From: Tunturiibacter empetritectus
GTDB lineage: Bacteria > Acidobacteriota > Terriglobia > Terriglobales > Acidobacteriaceae
Length of the DNA: 64,000 bases
Direction: 5' to 3'
NCBI RefSeq assembly: GCF_013410875.1
Contig: NZ_JACCCU010000002.1
Span: 1,054,001-1,118,000 of the forward strand
Position numbers and translations under genes: made by a program. Each line of letters begins with the position of its first letter. Positions within the stretch are counted from its first letter, which is position 1. Below, in pieces: positions 36,234-44,282 of this stretch. The notes under the pieces were generated by a model, which was not told the origin of the DNA, did no database searches, and saw only the letters and a list, made by a program, of their open reading frames with translations.

Positions 36234-38303
36234 TCAGTCTTCCGTCGACTCTCCGGCCGTAGCCTCATCCTTAACTGATTCCTCAATCTTTGTCGCCTCA
36301 ACATCCGCGCCTGAACGCGAGCTGCTCACCTGCGCCTTCGCAAAGGGATGAGGAGCCGTTGGTCCCTCTCCCATGCTCTCACCCGCCGCCTCCATCGTCT
36401 TCCCCTGCATCGCACCCGAGACCGCAGTATCCATCATCAACTCCGCAAACCTTCGCGTCGCCTTATCCAGCCGCTCGATTCCCGCTCGAATGTCTTTGTA
36501 GTTTCCGCCCTGCACCGCCGCCTCTAAAAACGACGCCTGCTCCTCAATCTTCTCTATCTCCACACTCGTCAACATCTGCCACGCAGCATGGCTCTTGCCT
36601 TTCTTCACTGCACTTAGAATCGTCTCAGCCTCATTCTTCGCCTCGATCGTCTGCCGCTCCTGAATATCTGTCTCGGCGTTATCGAACGAGTCCAGAATCA
36701 TTGTCTCCACCTGCTCGTCTGTAAGACCGTAGGTAGGCTTCACCTCGACCTCAGCCTCTTTCCCGCTTCTCTGCTCCCGCGCACTCACATGCAGAATCCC
36801 GTTTGCATCGATCAGAAACTTCACCTCGATGCGCGGCAGCCCCGCCACCATCGGCGGAATCCCCTTCAGATCAAACCGCGCCAAAGACCTGCAATCCTTC
36901 GCCAACTCCCGCTCTCCCTGCACCACGTGGATCGCAACATTCGTCTGTCCATCCACGCCCGTCGTAAAGTGCTCCGTCGCACTCGCCGGAATCGTCGAGT
37001 TCCGTTGAATAATCTTTGCCACCACGCCACCCAGCGCCTCAATCCCCAGCGACAACGGAGTCACATCCAGCAGCAACAGATCCTCAAGCCCCGATCCCGA
37101 CACAGCCCCACCAGCAAGAATCTGCGCCTGCACCGCGGCCCCCAGCGCCACCACCTCATCCGGATTCAACTCCGTATGCGGCTTCTTCCCACGAGCACCC
37201 ATCTCAAACAAATCATCCACCAGCGCCCGCACCGCAGGAATTCGCGTCGACCCGCCCACCAGCACCACCTCATCGATCTGCGCCGCGTTCAACCCAGCGT
37301 CTTTCAAAGCCTGCCTGCAAGGTCCAGCTGTCCGCGCAATCACGTCGGCAATCAAGCCTTCAAACTGCTCTCGCGAGATCTGCCGCTGATACCTCTTCGC
37401 GGGCTTCCCATCGACCGGCGGCAGCTCAACATTCAACGTCGCATTCTTCGCACTCGAAAGCAGAATCTTCGCCTCGATCACAGCCTTGCGCACCGCCTGC
37501 ACCGCTTCACCATTCCCGCGAACATCCACACCCAGATCCCCGGCAATATCATCCAGCGCAATCGCAATCATCAGGTTGTCGATATCGTCCCCACCCAGGT
37601 GCGTATCCCCACCCGTCGCCACCACCTCAAAGATCCCCTCATGCAGCTTCAAAATTGAAACGTCAAATGTCCCGCCGCCAAAGTCATACACCGCAATCAG
37701 CCGGTCATCCCCATTGGCGCTCTCGGCAGTTTTCTTATCCAGCCCATAAGCCAGCGCCGCAGCTGTAGGCTCGTTCACCAGACGCAGCACCTCCAGCCCG
37801 GCAATCCGTCCCGCATCCTTCGTAGCCTGACGCTGCGCATCATTGAAGTAAGCCGGAACCGTAATCACCGCCTTCGTCACCGGCCCGCCAAAAAACCTCT
37901 CCGCATTCTTCTTCAGCTGCTGCAGCACATAAGCCGAGATCTCCGGCGGCGTCAGCATCAACCCGGCCACACTCACCTTCAGCACCTCACCCGGCCTCAA
38001 ACCCTCCGCCAGCTTGAACGGAAACAGCTTCAGCTCCCCCTGCACATCCTCAATATCCCTGCCCATCAGCCGCTTAGCCGAGTACACCGCGCTCGCCGAG
38101 TCCGCCATCAACGTCCCCCGAGCCGCATTCCCCACCATCACCCCGCTATCGGTCCACGCCACCACCGACGGCACCAGGCGCTCACCGTCCTCGCCGGGGA
38201 TCACCACCGGCGCACCATCCTCCATATATGCCACCAGGGAGTTCGTCGTACCCAGGTCTATCCCGACAACACGCCCGATCCCTACAACCCGCTCCTCCGC
38301 CAT
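36234..38303 (-). CDS. hscA: Fe-S chaperone HscA (Hsp70 family)
   Basis: 689 residues. The Hsp70 ATPase starts at IDLGTTNSLVAYMEDG near residue 14, with ITVPAYFNDAQRQATKDAGR, RLVNEPTAAALAYGL and VYDFGGGTFDVSIL. Substrate-binding residues follow, and the end is an acidic tail. Compared with DnaK it lacks the usual DnaK length in the hinge and matches HscA by context: fdx follows immediately and hscB lies at 42,093. HscA with HscB pulls the assembled cluster off IscU by binding its LPPVK loop, and that loop is present in the IscU here. Confidence 0.88.
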   Translation of the reverse strand: MAEERVVGIGRVVGIDLGTTNSLVAYMEDGAPVVIPGEDGERLVPSVVAWTDSGVMVGNAARGTLMADSASAVYSAKRLMGRDIEDVQGELKLFPFKLAEGLRPGEVLKVSVAGLMLTPPEISAYVLQQLKKNAERFFGGPVTKAVITVPAYFNDAQRQATKDAGRIAGLEVLRLVNEPTAAALAYGLDKKTAESANGDDRLIAVYDFGGGTFDVSILKLHEGIFEVVATGGDTHLGGDDIDNLMIAIALDDIAGDLGVDVRGNGEAVQAVRKAVIEAKILLSSAKNATLNVELPPVDGKPAKRYQRQISREQFEGLIADVIARTAGPCRQALKDAGLNAAQIDEVVLVGGSTRIPAVRALVDDLFEMGARGKKPHTELNPDEVVALGAAVQAQILAGGAVSGSGLEDLLLLDVTPLSLGIEALGGVVAKIIQRNSTIPASATEHFTTGVDGQTNVAIHVVQGERELAKDCRSLARFDLKGIPPMVAGLPRIEVKFLIDANGILHVSAREQRSGKEAEVEVKPTYGLTDEQVETMILDSFDNAETDIQERQTIEAKNEAETILSAVKKGKSHAAWQMLTSVEIEKIEEQASFLEAAVQGGNYKDIRAGIERLDKATRRFAELMMDTAVSGAMQGKTMEAAGESMGEGPTAPHPFAKAQVSSSRSGADVEATKIEESVKDEATAGESTED

Positions 38304-38410
38304 CGCTTCAAATCCCCTATTCGTCCATCTTCTATTGTCCTACAATCGCATCACCGGCAGAGCCACCCACGGCCATCTCCTTCAGATGACTCACAACTCG
38401 AGACAGATGC

Positions 38411-39232
38411 ATGCTTTACCTGGAGCACATTCCCCATCCCGTCCTCGCACCCTTCGTGAAAGCCCTCTGGTACGTTCGCGACCCCCGCGCCACCCACCGG
38501 CACGAGCGCGTCCTCCCCACCGGCCGAGCCCAGATCGTCCTCTCCCTCGCCCGCGACCATCTCACCGACGCCAACAACTTCGCCAATCCCCTCAATCACT
38601 CGCCCGCCGGCATCTTCCTCGGCATCTACTCCCGCTACCAGCAGATCGACGCCATCGACTTCACCGAACTCATCGGCGTCGTCTTCCACCCCGGCGGCAC
38701 CGCTGCCTTCTTCCCCGACAACGCCCACGTCTTCACCAACAGCGAAACCGCACTCAGCGATCTCTGGGGCCGCGCCGCCGACAACCTCCGCAACGAGCTC
38801 CGCGAGGCTCCCACCCCCAAACAAAAGTTCGCCCTCCTCGAATTCGCCCTTCTCACTCGCCTCTCCCTCAGCAGACAACAACGTCGCGACCCCATCCTCC
38901 ACTACGCCCTGACCCACCTCGACGCCTCGCCCGGCACCACCACCATCGCCGAGCTCACCCGCACCACCGGCCTCAGCCCCCGCCGTCTCTCCGAGCGCTT
39001 CAACCAACACATCGGCATCTCTCCAAAACTCTACTGCCGCATCCAGCGCTTCCAGCAAGCCATCCAGCAGATGCATCGCGGCGCCGACATCCCCTGGGCC
39101 GAGCTCGCCCTCGCCTGCGGCTACTACGACCAGTCCCACTTCGCCAACGACTTCCGCGCCTTCTCCGGCCTCAGCGCCACCGACTATTCCACCACCAACC
39201 GCATCTGGGCCAACCACATCCCCCTCGATTAG
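38411..39232 (+). CDS. AraC-family transcriptional regulator
   Basis: 273 residues. The N-terminal domain (HERVLPTGRAQIVLSLA and then FHPGGTAAFF) is of the DUF6597 type found in AraC relatives. The C-terminal DNA-binding part has two helix-turn-helix halves: AELTRTTGLSPRRLSERFNQ and, near the end, WAELALACGYYDQSHFANDF followed by AFSGLSATDY. The ligand and targets are unknown; the VOC and DinB genes downstream are possible targets. Confidence 0.85.
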   Translation: MLYLEHIPHPVLAPFVKALWYVRDPRATHRHERVLPTGRAQIVLSLARDHLTDANNFANPLNHSPAGIFLGIYSRYQQIDAIDFTELIGVVFHPGGTAAFFPDNAHVFTNSETALSDLWGRAADNLRNELREAPTPKQKFALLEFALLTRLSLSRQQRRDPILHYALTHLDASPGTTTIAELTRTTGLSPRRLSERFNQHIGISPKLYCRIQRFQQAIQQMHRGADIPWAELALACGYYDQSHFANDFRAFSGLSATDYSTTNRIWANHIPLD

Positions 39233-39247
39233 CATGAATTTCATTTG

Positions 39248-39328
39248 CGACCAACGGGAGCACCAACCGAAGGGGTATACACGTCACGAAGTGACCGCGC
39301 CGCGCGCAGCGGGCCCGTCCGGCAGGAC
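39248..39328. repeat. Intergenic palindromic repeat, copy 9
   Basis: GCGACCAACGGGAGCACCAA at the left, GTCACGAAGTGAC, hairpin CCGC-GCGCA-GCGG and the end GTCCGGCAGGAC. Lies between two genes in the same direction. Confidence 0.9.
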
Positions 39329-39392
39329 ATCTCTCTTTCATCACGCCGATTTTTCCAAGACCATCCCCCCGCAACATGGCATCCTTCCAACC

Positions 39393-39848
39393 ATGAACAC
39401 TTCAATCAGCAGCACACACTCCACCATCATCCCCAGCCTCCGCTACCGCGACGCCCTCGCCGCCATCGAATGGCTCGTCACCGCCTTTGGCTTCAAGAAA
39501 CAAGCCGTCTTTGTCGGCCCGGACAAAAAAACCGTCCAGCACGCCCAACTCACCTTCGGCAACGGCATGATCATGCTCGGCTCCGTCGACAACGGCGGCG
39601 AAGCTGGCAAATTCATGGTCCAGCCCGACGAGATCGGCTTCCGCGAAACGCAGGGCGCGTACCTCGTAGTCCCCAACGCCGACACCATCTACGCCACCGC
39701 AAAAGCCGCCGGTGCCGAGATGATCATCGACATCCGCGACATGGACTACGGCGGCCGCCACTTCTCCTGTCGCGACCTCGAAGGTCACACGTGGGGCATC
39801 GGCACCTACGATCCCTGGGCCGAACCAGAGCTCAAACCAAAGCCCTAG
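39393..39848 (+). CDS. VOC-superfamily (glyoxalase/PhnB-like) protein
   Basis: ATG at 39393 (MNTSISSTHSTIIPSLRYRD). The frame upstream goes through a repeat and is rejected. YRDALAAIEWLVTAFGFKKQ is the start of a glyoxalase/bleomycin-resistance fold, with DIRDMDYGGRHFSCRDLEGH and then TWGIGTYDPW at the C-terminus, which matches the PhnB-like (VOC) pattern. Metal ligands can be among the His and Glu residues. Substrate unknown. 151 residues. Confidence 0.82.
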   Translation: MNTSISSTHSTIIPSLRYRDALAAIEWLVTAFGFKKQAVFVGPDKKTVQHAQLTFGNGMIMLGSVDNGGEAGKFMVQPDEIGFRETQGAYLVVPNADTIYATAKAAGAEMIIDIRDMDYGGRHFSCRDLEGHTWGIGTYDPWAEPELKPKP

Positions 39849-39863
39849 CCACCAAACGCTCAT

Positions 39864-39960
39864 CCCGACCAACGGGAGGACCCAAGCACCTCATCCTCCC
39901 AAACCGGCATACACGTCACGAAGTGACCGCTCCACGCGTAGTGGGCCCGTCCGGCAGGAC
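39864..39960. repeat. Intergenic palindromic repeat, copy 10
   Basis: CCCGACCAACGGGAGGACCC at the left, GTCACGAAGTGAC, hairpin CCAC-GCGTA-GTGG and the end GTCCGGCAGGAC. It is the last copy; none is seen further right. Confidence 0.9.
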
Positions 39961-40003
39961 TGTTCTTAAGGCCATCCCAGCGCCGTCATGATACCGTCTC
40001 CAA

Positions 40004-40501
40004 ATGGAATTAAACCCCTACGCCAAAAACCTCGACGGCAACGACCCCATTCCCGTCCTCGCCAGCACCTCCAAGCGCCTCCACACCCTCACCACCGGCC
40101 TTACCTACGCCCAACTGACCACCCCACCCGCCCCAGGCAAGTGGAGCATCACAAACATCGTCACCCACCTCGCCGACACCGAACTCGTCTTCTCCTTCCG
40201 CCTCCGTCAGACTCTTGCCCCCGCGCTCGACCAGCCCCACCACATCATCCAGCCCTTCGACCAGGACGCCTGGGCTCAGCGCTACGCCGTCTACCCTCTC
40301 GAACCCGCGCTCGCTCTCTTCGACGCCATCCGCAACTGGAACCTCCTCTTTCTCGCCACCGTCTCCGACGACGACCGCCACCGCCCCGCAACTCACCCCG
40401 AGCGAGGCACCATGACCCTCTGGACCATCGTCGAAACCATGGCCGGCCACGACCTCAACCACCTCCAGCAACTCGAGCGCCTCGCTCAAATAGGCCTCTA
40501 A
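40004..40501 (+). CDS. DinB-family protein
   Basis: 165 residues forming a four-helix bundle. Putative metal ligands are the His of VTHLADTELVFSFR (helix 2) and the two histidines of AGHDLNHLQQLERL (C-terminal helix), the H...H-x3-H arrangement of DinB/YfiT. The PGKWSITNIVTHLADTE block is the usual DinB start. Members act as thiol or metal-dependent transferases in many bacteria; the substrate is unknown here. Confidence 0.85.
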   Translation: MELNPYAKNLDGNDPIPVLASTSKRLHTLTTGLTYAQLTTPPAPGKWSITNIVTHLADTELVFSFRLRQTLAPALDQPHHIIQPFDQDAWAQRYAVYPLEPALALFDAIRNWNLLFLATVSDDDRHRPATHPERGTMTLWTIVETMAGHDLNHLQQLERLAQIGL

Positions 40502-40613
40502 CTCTTCTTAAATCCAACAGAGGACTGTGCTACGAAAAGCCCAATCCTCTGCGCTCAAGTAGCTGCAGCGGTAACAACTTACTTGGCTAATCCAAGCCGA
40601 AGATGACGCTCGA

Positions 40614-40820
40614 TCAAACGTCATAAACAACGCCGTCAACCTTCACCTTTGAGCACCAGAAACAGTGTGCAATATCCTTGCCAGGTATCAGCTCTGTAAG
40701 GTCGAGTCGCCGCCATCGATGGATCCCCAAACAGCAGAGCAAACCTAACACTACGCTCGCTTCATGCTCTCTGTGGGGCCACAGCTTAGCTGCATGAGCC
40801 GCAATCTCAGAATCCATCAT
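40614..40820 (-). CDS. Small Cys-rich protein
   Basis: 68 residues, ATG at 40818-40820 with AAAGGA upstream, which argues for real translation. CCLGIHRWRR and CFWCSK give a C/H...CxxC pattern like small zinc-binding proteins. No family assigned with certainty. Confidence 0.55.
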   Translation of the reverse strand: MMDSEIAAHAAKLWPHREHEASVVLGLLCCLGIHRWRRLDLTELIPGKDIAHCFWCSKVKVDGVVYDV

Positions 40821-40916
40821 AGTTGGTATCCTTTCAGGAGCATGGATTAGTCAAGTGTGTATCCACCGCTGCAGCGGCTAGCGCAAGCGAATGGTAGTCC
40901 CTAAGATAAGTCCCTG

Positions 40917-41684
40917 CTATGTGGCTTCCAAGCCGAAGGCGTTTCCGTCCTGCCGGTTGAAATAGAGGCGCTTATACCCGATCTGCGCCGTCGCATCTTT
41001 GAGGATTTTGTATCCAGCGCCATAAGCAATCTCCCAGGTCGGGCTCGAACCGCCTCCTCCGGCATCACCAATCAGAAATACACCAATCTTTGGTGTGGCT
41101 CTGGCAAGCAGGCGCGCGCATCCCGTAACGTCGGCCCAATCATTTGTGCCCGAATAAAAAGCTTGGCCAAGTGGTCCAGCGTTGAAATTCGAATTCGCAC
41201 CGAGATGGTAGAAGCGGAATCCACCGAGTACATCCGCAGTGAAGTGCTTCTGCGAATAGACGCGGTAAGCGAACTCCGGCGTCAGCGTAAACGTAGTTGT
41301 CGTCAGCTTCACCTGCACTGGGAGTGGAAGCTGAAGCACCGGGACAGCAGCTTGATCGCCGACGCGCACAAAGAGAAGATCGGTAAGCACGCCCACACGA
41401 CCGCGGCGAACCTCGCCCAATCCCATAAACCCGACTTTGAGGTTGCTGAAAATGTCACCAAACGACTGGTGTACTGCAGCATCATGACCCAACAGATTCA
41501 GGTTTCCATCAAGCCCGGCAAGCCATAGATAGGGTGAAACACTCACATGCCAGACATCGTTATCAAATGTCGGCTCCTGTTGCGGAGATTCCACTTCTAT
41601 CTGTGCGTTCGCCGTCAAAGAAAGCAGAGACAAAACCACGCAAGACAGGACGGCAACTGGGCGACTGTTGACTAAAGAAATCAT
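40917..41684 (-). CDS. Outer-membrane beta-barrel-like protein
   Basis: The start MISLVNSRPVAVLSCVVLSL followed by LSLTANAQ is a signal peptide (AxA cleavage before Q). The 230-residue mature chain has many amphipathic strand pairs (WHVSVSPYLWLAGLDGNLNL, then TPEFAYRVYSQKHFTADVLG and ATAQIGYKRLYFNRQ). This matches outer-membrane proteins of the OmpW/opacity-like size class without showing a clear family signature. Function unknown. Confidence 0.65.
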   Translation of the reverse strand: MISLVNSRPVAVLSCVVLSLLSLTANAQIEVESPQQEPTFDNDVWHVSVSPYLWLAGLDGNLNLLGHDAAVHQSFGDIFSNLKVGFMGLGEVRRGRVGVLTDLLFVRVGDQAAVPVLQLPLPVQVKLTTTTFTLTPEFAYRVYSQKHFTADVLGGFRFYHLGANSNFNAGPLGQAFYSGTNDWADVTGCARLLARATPKIGVFLIGDAGGGGSSPTWEIAYGAGYKILKDATAQIGYKRLYFNRQDGNAFGLEAT

Positions 41685-42092
41685 CGCTCTTCACCCTCAC
41701 CTCCGCTGCGCACCATACTACCCGAATGCTCCCGGCATCTCGCCGCCCGACAATTGCAAACTGCCGCCCAGCCCAAAAACCCGGCAAAAAAGCTTGTCAA
41801 CCCCCCAAACGCGAAATACCCGCGCCAATCCAGCACATTCGCGTGGCGTATCAGTTATGTGCGATCCGCTATAATCGATAGAGAAGAGAAAAAGCCTCGG
41901 CAGTCAGCCGGGGCTTTTCTCTTTTATTAGGCTAAGTCCAGCGCCTGCACGTATTTGCAAGCAAGTCGTTTGATATGACGTATTTGCGAGGAGTTACCCG
42001 GCGTAAACCGTTCATAATGGGGAATTTACGCGCGGCGTATATAGGGGGGTACCCCGGAAAGGGAAGTCAACGATGCACACCCGCGCCGGAGC
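41685..42092. other. Intergenic region, 408 bp, with a terminator and a GC-rich hairpin
   Basis: Holds the terminator at 41886-41925 and a GGGGTACCCC palindrome near 42046-42055. Otherwise I see nothing that looks like a gene. Confidence 0.6.
41886..41925. terminator. Rho-independent terminator, works for both strands
   Basis: Stem GAGAAAAAGCCTCGGC paired with GCCGGGGCTTTTCTC (one bulged A), loop AGTCA, flanked by A-rich and T-rich sequence. It lies about 170 bases after hscB and probably ends the isc transcript from the minus strand. Confidence 0.8.
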
Positions 42093-42713
42093 CTACATAT
42101 CCAAAGCCTCATTCACATCCCGCACCAGGTTCCGCAGATAGCTCCGCTTGTTCAGCAGCACCACCATGGCGTCCTTCGCCCGAAGCTTCGCCCCCTCATC
42201 CCCGGCATCCACACCTGCGTCCCAGGCCGACCACAGCCCCTCCAACTCCGCCTGCGTCTCCACCATCTTCGCGTCGAAACTGTCCTTCGCCGTCATCAGG
42301 TCGCGCCGCAGCTCCGGCTCATCCTCACCCATCTGGTTGGCCGCGCGCATCTCCTGCAGCTGCATGTTCAGCTCAAAGACCTCCTCCAGCAGCTCCGGAG
42401 GCACAATCTGCTTCTTCTGTTCACCCGAAGCCCGCGCCGCATCGGTCGCCGTCTTCGACTGCTCTTCCAGCTCAACTCCTTCAAGCCCAAGCAGGTATTG
42501 CGTCCGCGCAATCGGATCCTTCAGAGTCCGGTAGGCATCATTCAGCAGCGAACTCTGCGCCAGTGCCGCCTCCTGCTCCGCCACCGGCTTCGAAGCGAAG
42601 CGATCCGGATGCAGCTTCCGGCTGAGCACATAAAACTGCTTCTCCAACGCCACCACATCCAGCGTCAGCTTCCGCGGCAGATCAAAAAAGGAGAAATAAT
42701 CCTGATGGCTCAT
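42093..42713 (-). CDS. hscB: Fe-S co-chaperone HscB (J-domain)
   Basis: 206 residues. The J-domain holds the HPD motif (SRKLHPDRFASKP) and starts MSHQDYFSFFDLPRKLTLDV. The C-terminal three-helix part has PPELLEEVFELNMQLQEMRA, the HscB IscU-binding domain. HscB delivers IscU to HscA. Its ATG overlaps the hicB stop by four bases (ATGA), so it should be translationally coupled to hicB. Confidence 0.92.
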   Translation of the reverse strand: MSHQDYFSFFDLPRKLTLDVVALEKQFYVLSRKLHPDRFASKPVAEQEAALAQSSLLNDAYRTLKDPIARTQYLLGLEGVELEEQSKTATDAARASGEQKKQIVPPELLEEVFELNMQLQEMRAANQMGEDEPELRRDLMTAKDSFDAKMVETQAELEGLWSAWDAGVDAGDEGAKLRAKDAMVVLLNKRSYLRNLVRDVNEALDM

Positions 42714-42931
42714 GCGGCAGGAACAGTGACGAGTTCCGCATACGACGCAGCCTCTGGAACAGGCAGTCCATCTTCGATCAATCCCGCAATATGGATCGCG
42801 ATTCCCTCAACGATCAGCCGGTGTGCCTCCTCGCGGCTGTCGCCAACGACACCGAGACCCGGGAGGTCGGGCACATAGGCTCCCCACCCACCATCCTTTG
42901 CACGCTCGTAGATGACGGTATATTCGCGCAT
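42710..42931 (-). CDS. hicB: HicB-type antitoxin
   Basis: 73 residues. The HicB fold is clear: YTVIYERAKDGGWGAYVPDL followed by PGLGVVGDSREEAHRLIVEG. The usual C-terminal DNA-binding extension is absent, so it is the short form. Four bases separate it from the hicA stop upstream, and it overlaps hscB downstream by ATGA. The pair is therefore embedded in the isc transcription unit. Confidence 0.9.
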   Translation of the reverse strand: MREYTVIYERAKDGGWGAYVPDLPGLGVVGDSREEAHRLIVEGIAIHIAGLIEDGLPVPEAASYAELVTVPAA

Positions 42932-42935
42932 GGCT

Positions 42936-43121
42936 CTATTTTAGACCTGCCTGCCGAAGAATACTCTTCAGCGTGCCCTCTGGAACGTCTTTCCCGCCTT
43001 TGCCTGCGACCGTGGTCCGGCCCGGCTTCGTGGGATGCTTGAATTGCTGATGGCTGCCGGTCGTTTTGTGAAGATACCAGCCGTCCTGCTCAATGAGTTT
43101 GATGAGATCTCGATAGTTCAT
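42936..43121 (-). CDS. hicA: HicA-type mRNA interferase toxin
   Basis: 61 residues from ATG 43119-43121 (MNYRDLIKLIEQDGWYLHKT). The HicA double-stranded-RNA-binding-like fold is recognised by DGWYLHKTTGSHQQFKHP (catalytic His in GSH) and TVAGKGGKDVPEGTLKSI. It cleaves mRNA when free of HicB. Its ATG is 90 bases after iscA. Confidence 0.93.
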   Translation of the reverse strand: MNYRDLIKLIEQDGWYLHKTTGSHQQFKHPTKPGRTTVAGKGGKDVPEGTLKSILRQAGLK

Positions 43122-43211
43122 AAATGCGCGCAGCACACAACAAAAGAGGCAGTCATGATTCAGACAATAGTCTTTAGGCTTTCGAAACGGGTTCTTCTAA
43201 TTCAGCGCCAT

Positions 43212-43712
43212 CTACGCCGTAAAACTCGACCCGCAGCCACAGCTCTTGGTCGAATTCGGATTGATGAAGTTGAACCCCTGCCGCATCAGCGTCTCTTCAA
43301 AGTCGAGCACCATGCCATGCAGATAAATAAAGCTCTTCGGATCGACGAAGATCCGTATCGCCTTCCCGTCGGTCGGATCGCCGGCCGTAGCCAGCCCCTC
43401 GCCAAACGCATAGACGCGATCCCGCTCCCGAGGCTGCGTATCGAAGCGAATGTTGTAGCTCAGACCCGAGCAGCCGCCACCCTGAATCCCCACCCGCAGT
43501 CCACCCTGCTCCGGCGAAACGCCTTCCTTGGCCATCGCGACACGAATCCGCTTCAGCGCCTTCTCGGTAATCTGAATGCCCTTCTGGCCCGCCTCCTGCC
43601 CCTGCGCCGTCAGCACGTTCATCCCCGCCAGAGGATTCTTCGCCTGGCCTGAGGCTGCAGCCTGCTGGGCCGCCTCCATCTCCGCCGCGGTTTGTAGAGT
43701 CACCATCGCCAT
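43212..43712 (-). CDS. iscA: A-type Fe-S carrier IscA
   Basis: From ATG 43710-43712 (GGGAG upstream) the protein has about 166 residues, ~55 more than E. coli IscA. The extra part is the N-terminus (MAMVTLQTAAEMEAAQQ and onward). The core follows GIQITEKALKRIRVAMAKEG and contains all three cysteines: GGGCSGLSYN and CGCGSSF at the C-terminus. A-type carriers receive clusters from IscU. It lies between iscU and hicA. Confidence 0.9.
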   Translation of the reverse strand: MAMVTLQTAAEMEAAQQAAASGQAKNPLAGMNVLTAQGQEAGQKGIQITEKALKRIRVAMAKEGVSPEQGGLRVGIQGGGCSGLSYNIRFDTQPRERDRVYAFGEGLATAGDPTDGKAIRIFVDPKSFIYLHGMVLDFEETLMRQGFNFINPNSTKSCGCGSSFTA

Positions 43713-43806
43713 AGTGCCATCACTCCCTACCAACAGAACACGGTAGCGGCGCGACTAAAAAATGCGCCGCTACCGTTGTTCCCAACCCTTTACCGCCGCT
43801 CAAAAC

Positions 43807-44223
43807 CTAGTGAGCAACAGCAACCGACGCCGTCTCGGCAACGTTGTTCTTCTTCTTCCAATCGCCGATCGCCGCACGAATCGCGTCTTCCGCGAGCACC
43901 GAGCAGTGAATCTTCACCGGAGGAAGCGCAAGCTCCTTCACAATGTCTGTGTTCGTGATCGCCAATGCCTCGTCGATCGTCTTGCCCTTCACCCACTCCG
44001 TCGCCAGCGAAGAAGAAGCAATCGCCGACCCGCAGCCGAAGGTTTTGAACTTGGCATCTTCAATCACGTTCGTTTCGGGATTCACGCGGATCTGCAGCCG
44101 CATCACGTCGCCGCACTCCGGCGCGCCTACAAGCCCAGTCCCAACCTCGGCCGCGCCCTTGTCCAGCGTGCCAACGTTTCGTGGATTGTTGTAGTGGTCT
44201 ACGACCTTATCGCTATATGCCAT
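43807..44223 (-). CDS. iscU: Fe-S scaffold IscU
   Basis: 138 residues. The three cluster cysteines are in PECGDVM, GCGSA and KIHCSV; the assembly Asp is also kept (CGD). The HscA recognition loop ELALPPVKIHCS has LPPVK, so the HscBA chaperone pair can act on it. 59 bases after iscS. Confidence 0.96.
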   Translation of the reverse strand: MAYSDKVVDHYNNPRNVGTLDKGAAEVGTGLVGAPECGDVMRLQIRVNPETNVIEDAKFKTFGCGSAIASSSLATEWVKGKTIDEALAITNTDIVKELALPPVKIHCSVLAEDAIRAAIGDWKKKNNVAETASVAVAH

Positions 44224-44282
44224 CTTATTCTCCTGTCTCTACCTTGTCCGATTCCAAACTCTAATGTGCAAATGCCGCCGAA

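Noticed and set aside
36789-39237. Long plus-strand frames across hscA (289 aa) and AraC (407 aa)
   Set aside because: They are antisense or frame-shifted shadows with His/Arg- or Pro-rich text, common in GC-rich DNA.
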